From Mycobacterium sp. DL99 (GTDB lineage Bacteria; Actinomycetota; Actinomycetes; Mycobacteriales; Mycobacteriaceae): DNA of 64,000 nucleotides. The translations under genes were made by a program, and so were the position numbers. The first letter of the stretch is position 1. Each line of letters starts with the position of its first letter. Under the pieces are notes generated by a model. It saw nothing but the letters and a program-made list of their open reading frames with translations. It was not told the DNA's origin and searched no databases. This document shows positions 1 to 9,321 of this stretch, one piece after another. The DNA is taken from NCBI RefSeq assembly GCF_004762045.1, contig NZ_SJOM01000007.1, positions 3,771,008-3,835,007 of the forward strand. Direction: 5' to 3'.

Positions 1-469
<469 letters not shown>

Positions 470-473
<4 letters not shown>

Positions 474-952
474 AGCCGCTCCAATCGTTGCAGGATCTCC
501 GCGAGCACCTCGCGGCCCGGGCCGGGCTCGTCGGCCCTCTCGACACTCACGTTGTTCGGATCCACCCACTGCCACAGCTGCGGGCCGAACAACATGCGGC
601 CGGTCGCGGCGAATGCGGCCGGGTCACCGGTCTGCCGATGGCCGGTGGCTGCGGAGAACTCCCTGGCCAACCGGGGACGTAGATGCCGGTCCCACTCCCG
701 CCGGGTGGAGTCGGCCCGCCGCACCAGGGTCCCGGTTTGAGTCATCCACTGCGCCAACAACTCCGCGGCGTCGTCCGAGTCCACCGCTGGTTGCTGCCGA
801 TCCTCCCGCAGCATCCAACGCATCGATCCCAACACGATGGCCGCCGCCACGCCCGCAACCCAGCCCACCATCGCGCGGTCGGGCACCACCAGCGCGGCAT
901 ATCCCTGCACCACGAGGATCACCAGAAATCCCACCAGGGCGGTTGCTTTCAC
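470..952 (-). CDS. Small membrane protein of the MoxR operon
   Basis: A 160-residue protein with two hydrophobic segments near the N-terminus (about residues 5-22 and 27-45), followed by a charged soluble region. I recognise no named domain. It starts inside the stop of the DUF4129 gene (ATGA overlap at 949-952) and its own stop overlaps the moxR start, so the three genes are translationally coupled. Proteins of this size and topology are common between DUF4129 and MoxR genes in actinobacteria. An accessory role in the same membrane complex is an inference from position only. Confidence 0.8.
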
Positions 953-1860
953 GACACACCCCGGAGTTCAGCGAGAACGTCCTGCAACGCGGCCACGGCG
1001 CTGTCGCGGTGGACCTCGGTCATCACATGGGGGCTGAAGCGCGCCTCGGTGAACAACTGCACCAATTCCGTTGCACCCGAGGTAGATACCGCGTGATGGT
1101 CCACCGCGCGAGCCAGCACCTCCGACGGGGTGTCAGATTCGAGCGGGACCGCACCCGGGGCATGCGCGAGTCCGCGTTCCATCGCCGCGTAGCAGGCGAT
1201 GATCGCAGCCCTGGGGTCCCGGCCGGCATCTCCCATTTCGGCCAACCCGAGTTCTGCTGCCCGCACGAGGGTTTGGGGTCCGGTCCGCTGTGGCGGCTCG
1301 CTTCCTGCATCGACGCGGATGGCCGGCTGCCTGCGTTTGACCTGGGCGATGGCCCCGACTGCGAGTATCAGCAGCAGGACCAACGTCGTAGCGACGAAAT
1401 ACGGCAGGAGCCGGTCGTCGACGCCGAACGAGTCGGGCGGTTCGGGCTCGACCGCGCCAGGCGGCGGGCGGGCCGGCGACGGCTTCGCTGCCGGCGGTTG
1501 GCTCGTCTGCACACCCAGCCGCGAGATCACCACGATGACCACCAGCCACCCGAGCAGTACGCCGAGCGCGATCAACACCCATTTCGCGCGTAGCTCCCCC
1601 GGCACCCCGCGCCGGGCGGTCGGCCGGTACTCCGCGCTGCTCGGTACGGACGGGCGGCGGGTCAGCACCGCGAACGCGAGCACCGCCAGCGCCACCGCCA
1701 CCAGCGCGACGACGGCGATCAGGCTCAGAGTGGGATCGGTCGGCGCCCGTCGGGGTGCGGGCCGGGCCCCGGGCAGGTAGCCGCGCAGTGCCAGGACAGT
1801 TGTCACCAGCAGCGCGAGCACAATCGCCACGCGCCGTGTCGGCTTGTCGATACCGGACAT
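949..1860 (-). CDS. DUF4129-domain membrane protein
   Basis: A 303-residue protein with four hydrophobic segments (about 10-27, 44-66, 91-112 and 150-172). Its cytoplasmic C-terminal domain (about 205-300) has the DUF4129 pattern: RDPRAAIIACYAAMERGLA followed by SDTPSEVLARA and an FTEARFSPH stretch. DUF4129 resembles the C-terminal region of some transglutaminase-like membrane proteins and usually sits in MoxR operons. It is the first gene of a three-gene operon whose members overlap by 4 nt, and it is divergent from cobG with about 59 nt between starts, so its promoter must lie in that gap. The biochemical role is unknown. Confidence 0.85.
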   Translation of the reverse strand: MSGIDKPTRRVAIVLALLVTTVLALRGYLPGARPAPRRAPTDPTLSLIAVVALVAVALAVLAFAVLTRRPSVPSSAEYRPTARRGVPGELRAKWVLIALGVLLGWLVVIVVISRLGVQTSQPPAAKPSPARPPPGAVEPEPPDSFGVDDRLLPYFVATTLVLLLILAVGAIAQVKRRQPAIRVDAGSEPPQRTGPQTLVRAAELGLAEMGDAGRDPRAAIIACYAAMERGLAHAPGAVPLESDTPSEVLARAVDHHAVSTSGATELVQLFTEARFSPHVMTEVHRDSAVAALQDVLAELRGVS

Positions 1861-1919
1861 CGCCCGATCAATCGTCGCACGTCACGTGGCCGGCGAGACG
1901 AGAATCCAAGGTTTCTAGA

Positions 1920-3047
1920 ATGAACCCCGTGGCCCGAACCCGCGACCAGGACGCCTGCCCCGGCGCATTGACGGTGCACCAGGCCGCCGACGGCGCCCTG
2001 GTGCGGATCCGGCTACCCGGCGGGATGATCACCTCGGCCCAGTTGACGGCACTGGCCGAGGCGGCCGAGCAGTTCGGTTCTCCCGCAATGGAGCTGACCT
2101 CTCGCGGCAACATCCAGATCCGGGCGGTGACGGATACCGACGCAACCGCCACGGTGCTGGCCGACGCCGGGTTGCTGCCGTCACCGACACATGAGCGGGC
2201 CCGCAACATCGTGGCCTCGCCGTTGTCCGGACGCTCTGGCGGCGTCATCGACATCCGCCCCAAGGTGTCCGACCTCGACCGCGCCATCCAGGCCGACCCG
2301 GCTCTGGCCGGGTTGCCCGGCAGGTTCTGGTTCAGCCTGGACGACGGCCGCGGCGACGTGTCCGGGATCGACGCCGACGCCGGTGTACACGCCCGTGATG
2401 ACGGCACCTGCGCGTTGCTGCTGGCCGGGCGCGACACCGGGGTGCGACTGGATACCGGCGATGCGGTCGCCACCTTGATCGAGGTGGCCAGACGGTTCGT
2501 AGAGATCCGCGGAAAGGCCTGGCGGATAACCGAACTCGATGATCATTCGGCACTGTTGGACGGTCTGACCGCCGACGCTCCGGCCGGCGCCACCTGGCCG
2601 CCGACGATGACACCGCCGGTCGGCTGGATAGAACAGCGGGACGCCAGGGTGGCGGTGGGGGCCGCCGTGCCGCTGGGGGTCCTGCAGGCTCGGGTCGCCC
2701 ACTTCCTGGCCGCGATCGAGGCCCCACTGGTGATCACCCCGTGGCGTTCGGTGCTGGTGTGCGACGTCCCCGAGGGCGTCGCGGACGCCTCCCTGCGTGT
2801 GCTGGCACCACTGGGACTGGTGTTCGACGCCAATTCGCCGTGGCTGCGGATCAGCGCCTGCACCGGCCGTCCCGGATGCGCCAAGTCCGCCGCCGATGTG
2901 CGTGCCGACGCCGCCGAGGCGGTCGACACGCCCGCGGAGACGCACCGGCATTTCGTGGGCTGCGATCGGGCCTGCGGCAGCCCGCCCGTCGGAGAGGTCC
3001 TGATCGCCGCCGAGGACGGATACCGGCTGCGTATCCCGCCCCCGTAG
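1920..3047 (+). CDS. cobG: Precorrin-3B synthase
   Basis: A 375-residue enzyme of the aerobic cobalamin pathway that oxidises precorrin-3A to precorrin-3B, with ring contraction following through CobJ. It belongs to the nitrite/sulfite reductase-like superfamily: a ferredoxin-like half domain near the N-terminus includes ELTSRGNIQIR, and the iron-sulfur/siroheme-type cysteines are visible as CTGRPGC (about residues 315-321) and CDRAC (about 348-352). The frame is open further upstream, but the ATG at 1920 gives family length and the usual MNPVAR-type start. cobH follows 9 nt downstream. The short gap upstream leaves no room for a cobalamin riboswitch. Confidence 0.95.
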   Translation: MNPVARTRDQDACPGALTVHQAADGALVRIRLPGGMITSAQLTALAEAAEQFGSPAMELTSRGNIQIRAVTDTDATATVLADAGLLPSPTHERARNIVASPLSGRSGGVIDIRPKVSDLDRAIQADPALAGLPGRFWFSLDDGRGDVSGIDADAGVHARDDGTCALLLAGRDTGVRLDTGDAVATLIEVARRFVEIRGKAWRITELDDHSALLDGLTADAPAGATWPPTMTPPVGWIEQRDARVAVGAAVPLGVLQARVAHFLAAIEAPLVITPWRSVLVCDVPEGVADASLRVLAPLGLVFDANSPWLRISACTGRPGCAKSAADVRADAAEAVDTPAETHRHFVGCDRACGSPPVGEVLIAAEDGYRLRIPPP

Positions 3048-3056
3048 GGTGTTCGC

Positions 3057-3683
3057 GTGCTCGACTACATCCGTGACGCCGCCGAGATCTACCGGCAGTC
3101 GTTCGCGACGATCCGCGCCGAGGCGAACCTGTCTCGCTTCCCCGACGATGTGTCGCGGGTGGTGGTCAGGCTGATCCATACCTGCGGCCAGGTGGATGTC
3201 GCCGATCATGTCTCCTACACCGACGACGTCGTGACCAGGGCGCATGCCGCACTCGTCGCGGGCGCCCCGGTGCTGTGCGACTCGTCGATGGTCGCGGCCG
3301 GGATCACCCGCTCGCGACTGCCCGCCGACAACGAGGTCGTCTCGTTGGTGGCCGATCCGCGGGCCCCGGAGTTGGCCGCGAAGTTGGGATTCACCCGCTC
3401 GGCGGCCGCGGTCGATCTGTGGGCCGACCGCCTCGGTGGCGCGGTGGTCGCGATCGGCAACGCGCCGACGGCGCTGTTCCGGCTGCTGGAACTGCTCGAC
3501 GAGGGCGCGCCCGTCCCGGCCGCGGTGTTGGGCGGCCCGGTCGGGTTCGTCGGCTCGGCGCAGTCCAAAGACGAACTGATCGAACGCCCGCGTGGCATGT
3601 CCTATCTGGTGGTGACGGGCCGGCGCGGTGGCAGCGCCATGGCCGCGGCCGCCGTCAATTCGATTGCGAGTGAGCGCGAGTGA
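3057..3683 (+). CDS. cobH: Precorrin-8X methylmutase
   Basis: A 208-residue enzyme that moves the methyl group from C11 to C12 of precorrin-8X to give hydrogenobyrinate. The catalytic histidine is His41 in the conserved RLIHTCGQ motif, and the family signatures GAPVLCDSSMVAAGI and IGNAPTALF are present. Length matches the family. It starts with GTG 9 nt after the cobG stop and its own TGA overlaps the GTG of cobIJ (3680-3683), so cobG, cobH and cobIJ form one tight operon. Confidence 0.96.
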   Translation: MLDYIRDAAEIYRQSFATIRAEANLSRFPDDVSRVVVRLIHTCGQVDVADHVSYTDDVVTRAHAALVAGAPVLCDSSMVAAGITRSRLPADNEVVSLVADPRAPELAAKLGFTRSAAAVDLWADRLGGAVVAIGNAPTALFRLLELLDEGAPVPAAVLGGPVGFVGSAQSKDELIERPRGMSYLVVTGRRGGSAMAAAAVNSIASERE

Positions 3684-5206
3684 GCACCGAGACGTCCAAA
3701 CGCGGAACCCTTTATGGCGTCGGGCTGGGCCCGGGTGATCCCGAGCTCGTGACGGTCAAGGCGGCCCGGCTGATCGGTGCGGCTGACGTGGTGGCGTATC
3801 ACAGCGCCAAGCACGGCCACAGCATCGCCAGGGGCATCGCCGAGCCCTATCTTCGAGACGGCCAGCTCGAGGAGCACCTGGTCTACCCCGTCACCACGGA
3901 AACCACCGAGCATCCCGGCGGCTACGTCGGTGCGATGGAAGATTTCTACGCCGCCGCCGCCGACCGCATCGCCATCCATCTGGAGGCCGGCCGCGACGTG
4001 GCCCTGCTGGCCGAGGGCGATCCGCTGTTCTACAGCTCCTACATGCACATGCACACCCGGCTCACCCAGCGCTTCGACGCCGTCATCGTTCCCGGCGTCA
4101 CCTCGGTGAGCGCGGCCTCGGCCGCTACCGGCACCCCGCTGGTGCAGGGCGACGACGTGCTGACGATCCTGCCGGGCACCCTGCCCACGGCGGAGCTGGA
4201 GCGCCGCCTGGCCGACACCGACGCCGCCGTCGTACTCAAGCTGGGCCGGTCCTACACCCGGGTGCGTGACGCCCTCGAGTCGACCGGACGGCTGGATGAG
4301 GCGTACTACGTCGAGCGGGCCAGCACGGACCGGCAGCGGGTGTCACCGGCCCGCGAGGTGGGCGGCGAAGGCAGCACGGATGCCAAGGTGCCGTACTTCT
4401 CACTGGCGATGGTTCCCGGCCGGTCCCGGTCCACCGCACCGCAGGGTAGCGTCGTGGTCGTGGGCCTCGGGCCGGGCGACTCGGACTGGATGACCCCGCA
4501 GAGCCGCCGCGAACTCTCCGCCGCCACGGATCTGATCGGCTACGGACCGTATCTCAATCGCGTCGGGGCCCGCGCCGGGCAGCACCACCACCCCAGCGAC
4601 AACACCGACGAGCCGGCCCGCGCGCAGCTGGCCTGCAAGCTGGCCCAGGAAGGCCGCACGGTCGCCGTGGTGTCCTCCGGTGATCCTGGTGTGTTCGCGA
4701 TGGCCACGGCGGTGCTCGAAGAAGCCAAGCAGTGGCCCGGCGTCGAGGTCCGGGTGATTCCGGCGATGACGGCGGCGCAGGCGGTCGCCAGCCGGGTGGG
4801 CGCCCCGCTCGGCCACGACTACGCGGTGATCTCTCTGTCCGACCGGCTCAAGCCGTGGGATGTGATCGCGGCGCGTCTCACCGCCGCGGCCAAGGCCGAT
4901 CTGGCGCTGGCCATCTACAACCCGGCCTCCAAGACCCGGACCTGGCAGGTGGGCGCCATGCGCGAACTGCTGTTGGAGTATCGCGATCCGAGCACCCCGG
5001 TGATCGTCGCGCGTGCGGTCTCCGGTGCGCAGCCCGGCCCCGGTGAGCGGGTGACCGTGGTGCGACTGGCTGATCTGGACCCGGCCCAGGTGGACATGCG
5101 CACCATGCTGATCATCGGCTCGTCGCAGACGCAGTGGTACACCGGTTCGGCCGCCGGCGACACCACCGAGGACCGGGTGTTCACCCCCCGCCACTACCCC
5201 GGCTGA
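3680..5206 (+). CDS. cobIJ: Fused precorrin-2 C20- and precorrin-3B C17-methyltransferase
   Basis: A 508-residue fusion of two S-adenosylmethionine-dependent tetrapyrrole methylases. Residues 1 to about 245 are CobI (GVGLGPGDPELVTVKA at the N-terminus; AEGDPLFYSSYMHM), which methylates C20 of precorrin-2. Residues from about 255 are CobJ (VVVGLGPGDSDWMTP; SSGDPGVFAMA; IYNPASKTR), which methylates C17 and contracts the ring. The fusion with the same length is the normal form in mycobacteria, where it is annotated simply as cobI. The GTG start overlaps the cobH stop by 4 nt. The fusion puts the steps before and after CobG in a single polypeptide. Confidence 0.95.
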   Translation: MSTETSKRGTLYGVGLGPGDPELVTVKAARLIGAADVVAYHSAKHGHSIARGIAEPYLRDGQLEEHLVYPVTTETTEHPGGYVGAMEDFYAAAADRIAIHLEAGRDVALLAEGDPLFYSSYMHMHTRLTQRFDAVIVPGVTSVSAASAATGTPLVQGDDVLTILPGTLPTAELERRLADTDAAVVLKLGRSYTRVRDALESTGRLDEAYYVERASTDRQRVSPAREVGGEGSTDAKVPYFSLAMVPGRSRSTAPQGSVVVVGLGPGDSDWMTPQSRRELSAATDLIGYGPYLNRVGARAGQHHHPSDNTDEPARAQLACKLAQEGRTVAVVSSGDPGVFAMATAVLEEAKQWPGVEVRVIPAMTAAQAVASRVGAPLGHDYAVISLSDRLKPWDVIAARLTAAAKADLALAIYNPASKTRTWQVGAMRELLLEYRDPSTPVIVARAVSGAQPGPGERVTVVRLADLDPAQVDMRTMLIIGSSQTQWYTGSAAGDTTEDRVFTPRHYPG

Positions 5207-5235
5207 ACCAACAGACTGACTCGCGTCGAGTTTCA

Positions 5236-5264
5236 TTGACTGCTGTCAGAATGATCGATAGTGT
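5236..5264 (+). promoter_or_regulatory. Candidate sigma70-type promoter for the TetR-kinase pair
   Basis: TTGACT (5236-5241) and TAGTGT (5259-5264) are separated by 17 nt and lie about 40 nt before the TetR start. This is close to the primary mycobacterial sigma consensus. A short TGAC/GTCA inverted repeat overlaps the -35 region and could be an operator. Read by eye only. Confidence 0.4.
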
Positions 5265-5303
5265 CCGGCGTCACACCCGTTGAAAATGGGAGGGCCGGCC
5301 AGC

Positions 5304-5942
5304 ATGCCTACGGCACCACAGGGCGCACCCGCACGGTCCCCGGTCGACCGACGTCAACCGCAACGCAGTGATCAGCGGCGCACCGCGATTCTGGCGGCGC
5401 TCAACGAGCACCTGCAGAAGACCGGCTTCGACGCGCTGAACATCGCCGAGGTGGCGCGGCAGGCCGGGGTGGGCCGTTCGGCGTTCTACTTCTATTTCGA
5501 GAACAAGGCGGCGGCCGTCGCAGCCCTGGTCGAGCCGATGTACGACGCATTGTTCGCCGCCAACAACATCCTGGCCGACACCACCCGGCCACCCCGCGAC
5601 CGTGTGCACGACACCATCGAGGCGGTACTACGGACCGCCGAGGATCACCGCTATCTGGTGCAGGCCATGTTGGAGGCCCGCGGGTCCAGCGGCGCCGTGC
5701 GCGATCTGTGGGACGGCGCGCGAGAGTCCTTCGTCCCCACTGTCTCGACGGTGATCGCCGCCGAGCGAACCGCAGGCCGCGCCCCCGACGGTGCCGACCC
5801 GGTGGTGCTCGCGAGCCTGCTCATGGAATTCAACGATCGCTTGCTGGAACGGTTCATCCTGGGTGGACCGCTGTCGCGACAACAACTATTGGAAGGCGCG
5901 GAGGCAATGTGGATGGGTTCGATCTACGGGACAGTGCAATGA
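5304..5942 (+). CDS. TetR-family regulator (EthR-like)
   Basis: A 212-residue TetR repressor. The N-terminal helix-turn-helix is clear (about residues 26-72, with IAEVARQAGVGRSAFYFYF). The C-terminal ligand domain ends in a W-x-x-SIYG motif like that of EthR. I chose ATG 5304 because GGGAGGG (5288-5294) lies 9 nt upstream; TTG 5280 and ATG 5286 are in frame but lack such a site. Its stop overlaps the start of the following kinase-like gene (ATGA, 5939-5942), so the two are co-transcribed and the kinase is a likely target. The ligand is unknown. Confidence 0.88.
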   Translation: MPTAPQGAPARSPVDRRQPQRSDQRRTAILAALNEHLQKTGFDALNIAEVARQAGVGRSAFYFYFENKAAAVAALVEPMYDALFAANNILADTTRPPRDRVHDTIEAVLRTAEDHRYLVQAMLEARGSSGAVRDLWDGARESFVPTVSTVIAAERTAGRAPDGADPVVLASLLMEFNDRLLERFILGGPLSRQQLLEGAEAMWMGSIYGTVQ

Positions 5943-7012
5943 CCGCCGCAGGGTCGATCCCCAAGTCCATACCGGGCAAGCCCGCCGAGGTGACCGCCGC
6001 ATGGCTGTCGCAGGTCCTTGGCGCCGAGGTGGATTCGGTGCAGACCGCGCCGATCGGCACGGGCCAGACCGGTGCCACCTACCGCGTCACCGTCACCTAC
6101 CGCGACGACGCCGGCCTGCCGGGCACGTTCGCGGTCAAGCTGCCATCGCAGGACGACACCGTGCGTGACCGCGTCACCATCGGCTACCGCTCAGAGCACG
6201 CCTTCTACACCAATGTGGCCGACCACGTGCAGATCCCGGTCCCCCGCTGCCATCACTGTGAAATCGCCGGTGAGGGAGCTGATTTCGTCTTGCTCCTGGC
6301 GGACATGGCGCCGGCCGAACAAGGCGATCAGATCGCCGGGTGCACACCGGCCGAGGCCACCCTGGCGGTCCGGGCGCTCGCCGATCTACACGGGCCGACC
6401 TGGGCCGACCCGCGGTGGGCGAACTTCCCCGGTATCGCGATGCCCAAGCCGGAACCGGACTCCGCCAAGGGATTCGGCGACGTCGCCAAGATGGCAGCCG
6501 ATATCACCCTGGACAAGATCGGCGCGCGCCTGGATGCCGAGGACCAGGACACCATGCGCGCGGCCATGTCAGTCGTCACCCCGTGGCTGCTGGCCGAACC
6601 GGACCGGTTCGCCGTTCTGCACGGCGACTACCGCCTGGACAACATGCTGTTCGACCCGGACCGCACCCGGATCACCGTGGTGGACTGGCAGACTCTCGGC
6701 TCAGGCCTGCCCGCGCGCGACCTGTCGTACTTCACCGCGACCAGCCTGGATCCGACTGTCCGCGCCGCCGCCGAAGCCGGGCTGGTCACTGCCTATCATG
6801 ACCGATTGCTGTCGCACGGCGTCACCGGATACGATCGCGAAACCTGTTGGCAGGATTACCGTTTGGGCATGCTGCAGGCGCCGCTGATCACGGTGCTCGG
6901 CACCGCTTTCGCCAGCTCCACCGAGCGCGGCGACGACATGATGGTGGTGATGGCGCAGCGGGGCTGCCGGGCGATCCGGGAACTCGGAACACTCGATCTG
7001 ATCAGCGCCTGA
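5939..7012 (+). CDS. Aminoglycoside-phosphotransferase-like kinase
   Basis: A 357-residue protein of the APH/choline-kinase-like (ecdysteroid-kinase-related) fold. Visible landmarks are a glycine-rich GTGQTGATYRV loop (about 40-50), the ATP lysine in FAVKLPS (about 67), the catalytic loop HGDYRLDNMLFD (from about 227) and the metal-binding VVDWQ (about 248-252). Mycobacteria carry many such proteins; most are thought to phosphorylate small metabolites, and a resistance role cannot be assumed. The ATG overlaps the TetR stop by 4 nt. Its 3' end overlaps the convergent cyclase gene by 11 nt (7002-7012). Confidence 0.85.
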   Translation: MTAAGSIPKSIPGKPAEVTAAWLSQVLGAEVDSVQTAPIGTGQTGATYRVTVTYRDDAGLPGTFAVKLPSQDDTVRDRVTIGYRSEHAFYTNVADHVQIPVPRCHHCEIAGEGADFVLLLADMAPAEQGDQIAGCTPAEATLAVRALADLHGPTWADPRWANFPGIAMPKPEPDSAKGFGDVAKMAADITLDKIGARLDAEDQDTMRAAMSVVTPWLLAEPDRFAVLHGDYRLDNMLFDPDRTRITVVDWQTLGSGLPARDLSYFTATSLDPTVRAAAEAGLVTAYHDRLLSHGVTGYDRETCWQDYRLGMLQAPLITVLGTAFASSTERGDDMMVVMAQRGCRAIRELGTLDLISA

Positions 7013-8561
7013 CCGGCGGTCCCGTGACGCGGGTGCCCGGGGTGACGCGGGCGATCCCCCGCACGATCCGCGGCATCCGCCGCGCCATCACCGCCATGGC
7101 GTGATCCGACCGGCGCATCGTAGGCCCGGGCCCCGGCGTCGGCACCGATGCCAGTTCCGCCTCGGGTGTTCCCGCCCGCGCGCCGTGGCGATCCACCGCG
7201 AGGAGCCGCCAGGTGCCCGGCACTCCACGCAACTCGACGTCGCCGCGGTCCTCGAAGCCGGTTCCCGAGCCCACCACCAGATCGCGAACGGTGCTGGACA
7301 CCAGGATTTCCCCCGCACCGGCCAGGCCGAGGATGCGCGCCGCGATATGGACCGCTATTCCCCCGATATCGCCGTCCATCAGTTCACATTCGCCAGTGTG
7401 GATCCCGGCCCGGATCTCGATGCCCAAGCTCTCGGTTTGATCACGCAGGGCCTCCGCGCAGCGAATCGCCTGGGTCGGCCCGTCGAAGGTGGCCAGGTGT
7501 CCGTCTCCGGTGCTCTTCACCACGACGCCGCCGAACCGCCCGGTGAGGTCTGCGGTGATCTCCCCCATCCGATGGAGCACCGCACGCCACCGCTCGTCTC
7601 CGGTGGCCGCGGCGTGCTGCGTGGAGGCGACCATGTCGGTGAACAGCACCGTGCGCAGGGCCCGGTGGGACTGCGACGGTGCGGCATGGCTGCCGGTGAG
7701 GAATTCCTCGATCTCGCTGGTGATCTCGTCGGGATTGGCGATCCAGGGTGCGTGGTCGGTGCCGTCGACCTCGAGCAGCTGCGCACCCGGGATGTGGTCG
7801 GCGAGATACCGCCCGCCCTGGATCGGAACCAGGTCTCCGGTGGCATGGATGATGAGGGTCGGCGCCGTGATGGTCGACAGAATGGGTCGCGCGTCGATCC
7901 GGAACAGAGCTTCGAGGGTGGCCCGGGCCATTCCGGGACTGGCGCTCATTCTCTCGAACATCCCGAGTTGGCGCACCGACCCGGCCGCCGGGAACAAACG
8001 CTTGAGTGCGGCACCGGTGCCCCACACCGAGCCGCTGGCCCGGCCGAACTCCTGGAACTGCGCGAGCTGCTCGGTCGACGGTGTGTAGCGCTGGCCGATC
8101 TCGGCCAGGATCCGCGCGTGCAGCTCGGCCGGGTCACGGTCGAAGTCAGCCCACTCGGTGATGCCGAAGTACGCGAACGTGCCGCTCAGGATCAATGCCC
8201 TCGTGCGTTCGGGCCGGGTCGCCGCGAACAACATCGCAGCGGGTCCGCCCTCGCTCAACCCGAACAGAACGGCACGCCCGAATCCTGCGGCATCCATCAC
8301 GGCCTCGAGCTCGGCCGCCCGTTCCTCGAGCGTGCGCACCTGGGGCACCGGATCCGACAACCCGACCCCGGCCTTGTCGAACAGCAGGACGCGGCAGAAC
8401 GTCGAAAGTCGCTCCATGAAGGCCTCGAACTCGGGCATGGTCCAGAAGACTTCGAGGTGGCTGACGAATGACCCGGCGTAGACGAGCTCGACGGGTCCGT
8501 CGCCGAATACCTGGTAGGCGAGACTCAGACCGCCGCACGGTGCGTATGACGTCTCCGCCAC
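7002..8561 (-). CDS. Alpha/beta-hydrolase fused to class III adenylate cyclase domain
   Basis: A 519-residue fusion. Residues 1-290 are an alpha/beta hydrolase with nucleophile elbow GLSEGG (Ser103) and a late acid/histidine region (ATGDLVP, DGTDHAPW). Residues about 300-465 are a class III nucleotide cyclase domain with the metal-binding segments FTDMVAST and STGDGHLATF, then IRAGIHTGE and the VHIAARI helix. The last 55 residues are basic and proline-rich. The architecture is known in mycobacteria and suggests cAMP synthesis controlled by a ligand bound or hydrolysed in the N-terminal domain. The gene lies 28 nt upstream of nothing but cobK's end on the same strand: cobK stops at 8590, so it may be read through from the cobL-cobM-cobK operon. 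Confidence 0.87.
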   Translation of the reverse strand: MAETSYAPCGGLSLAYQVFGDGPVELVYAGSFVSHLEVFWTMPEFEAFMERLSTFCRVLLFDKAGVGLSDPVPQVRTLEERAAELEAVMDAAGFGRAVLFGLSEGGPAAMLFAATRPERTRALILSGTFAYFGITEWADFDRDPAELHARILAEIGQRYTPSTEQLAQFQEFGRASGSVWGTGAALKRLFPAAGSVRQLGMFERMSASPGMARATLEALFRIDARPILSTITAPTLIIHATGDLVPIQGGRYLADHIPGAQLLEVDGTDHAPWIANPDEITSEIEEFLTGSHAAPSQSHRALRTVLFTDMVASTQHAAATGDERWRAVLHRMGEITADLTGRFGGVVVKSTGDGHLATFDGPTQAIRCAEALRDQTESLGIEIRAGIHTGECELMDGDIGGIAVHIAARILGLAGAGEILVSSTVRDLVVGSGTGFEDRGDVELRGVPGTWRLLAVDRHGARAGTPEAELASVPTPGPGPTMRRSDHAMAVMARRMPRIVRGIARVTPGTRVTGPPVRR

Positions 8562-8589
8562 GGTGTGGAGCCTACTGCTGCCGGGGGCT

Positions 8590-9321
8590 TCAGCCTGCGG
8601 TTTCGGCCCGAACCCAATCCGCCGCCTCCTCGACCGTGGCCACCGTGTGTACTCCGGGCGGCAGCGGCGGACGGTCCACCATCACCACCGGCACGCCCGC
8701 AGCTTCGGCGGCCCGCAGCTTGGGTTCGGTCATCGCACCACCACTGTTCTTGGTCACCAACGCGTCGATGCGGTGCTCGCGCAGCAGGGCCAGCTCCCCG
8801 TCGTAGTCGTACGGGCCGCGCGACAGCAGCAGTTGGTGATCGGCAGGCAGGGTGTCGAGATCCGGCGGAGTGACGGCCCGGATCAAGAACCAGGCGTCGA
8901 CGTCTTTGAAGACCCGAGTGCCGGACCGCCCGGTGGTGAGAAAGACCCGCGAATAACCGTTCCCCGCCACGGTTTCGGCCGCCTCCCGGTCGGATGCCAC
9001 CATGATCGCGGCGCCCGGCGCCCAGGCCGGCCGGGCCAGCACCAGATGCGGCACGCCGAGCTCAGCGCACACCCGGGCTGCGTGCTCGGTGATGGTGGCG
9101 GCGAAGGGGTGGGTGGCGTCAACGACCGCGTCGACCCGCTCATCGACCAGCCATTGCCTCATCCCCTCCACGCCGCCGAACCCGCCGATGCGCACGGGAC
9201 CGACGGGCAGCGCCGGGTCCGGTACCCGCCCGGCCAGCGAGCTGATCACGTCGACCTGCGGGTGCAGAGCCGCGGCCAGGGCACGGGCCTCACCCGTGCC
9301 ACCGAGCAGCAGGAGCTTCAT
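8590..9321 (-). CDS. cobK: Precorrin-6A reductase
   Basis: A 243-residue NADPH-dependent reductase that converts precorrin-6A to precorrin-6B (dihydro-precorrin-6). The N-terminal nucleotide-binding loop LLLGGTGEARALA and the family motif DATHPFAATIT (about residues 68-78) are clear, and the length is typical. Its ATG overlaps the cobM stop by one base (9321), so cobL, cobM and cobK are translationally coupled in that order. Confidence 0.94.
   Translation of the reverse strand: MKLLLLGGTGEARALAAALHPQVDVISSLAGRVPDPALPVGPVRIGGFGGVEGMRQWLVDERVDAVVDATHPFAATITEHAARVCAELGVPHLVLARPAWAPGAAIMVASDREAAETVAGNGYSRVFLTTGRSGTRVFKDVDAWFLIRAVTPPDLDTLPADHQLLLSRGPYDYDGELALLREHRIDALVTKNSGGAMTEPKLRAAEAAGVPVVMVDRPPLPPGVHTVATVEEAADWVRAETAG

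Noticed and set aside
1861..1919. Cobalamin riboswitch before cobG
   Set aside because: Only 59 nt separate the divergent starts, too short for a cobalamin riboswitch aptamer, and no B12-box-like sequence was seen.
7101..8471. 456-codon frame on + strand
   Set aside because: It is antisense to the hydrolase-cyclase fusion gene, which has intact motifs in both domains.
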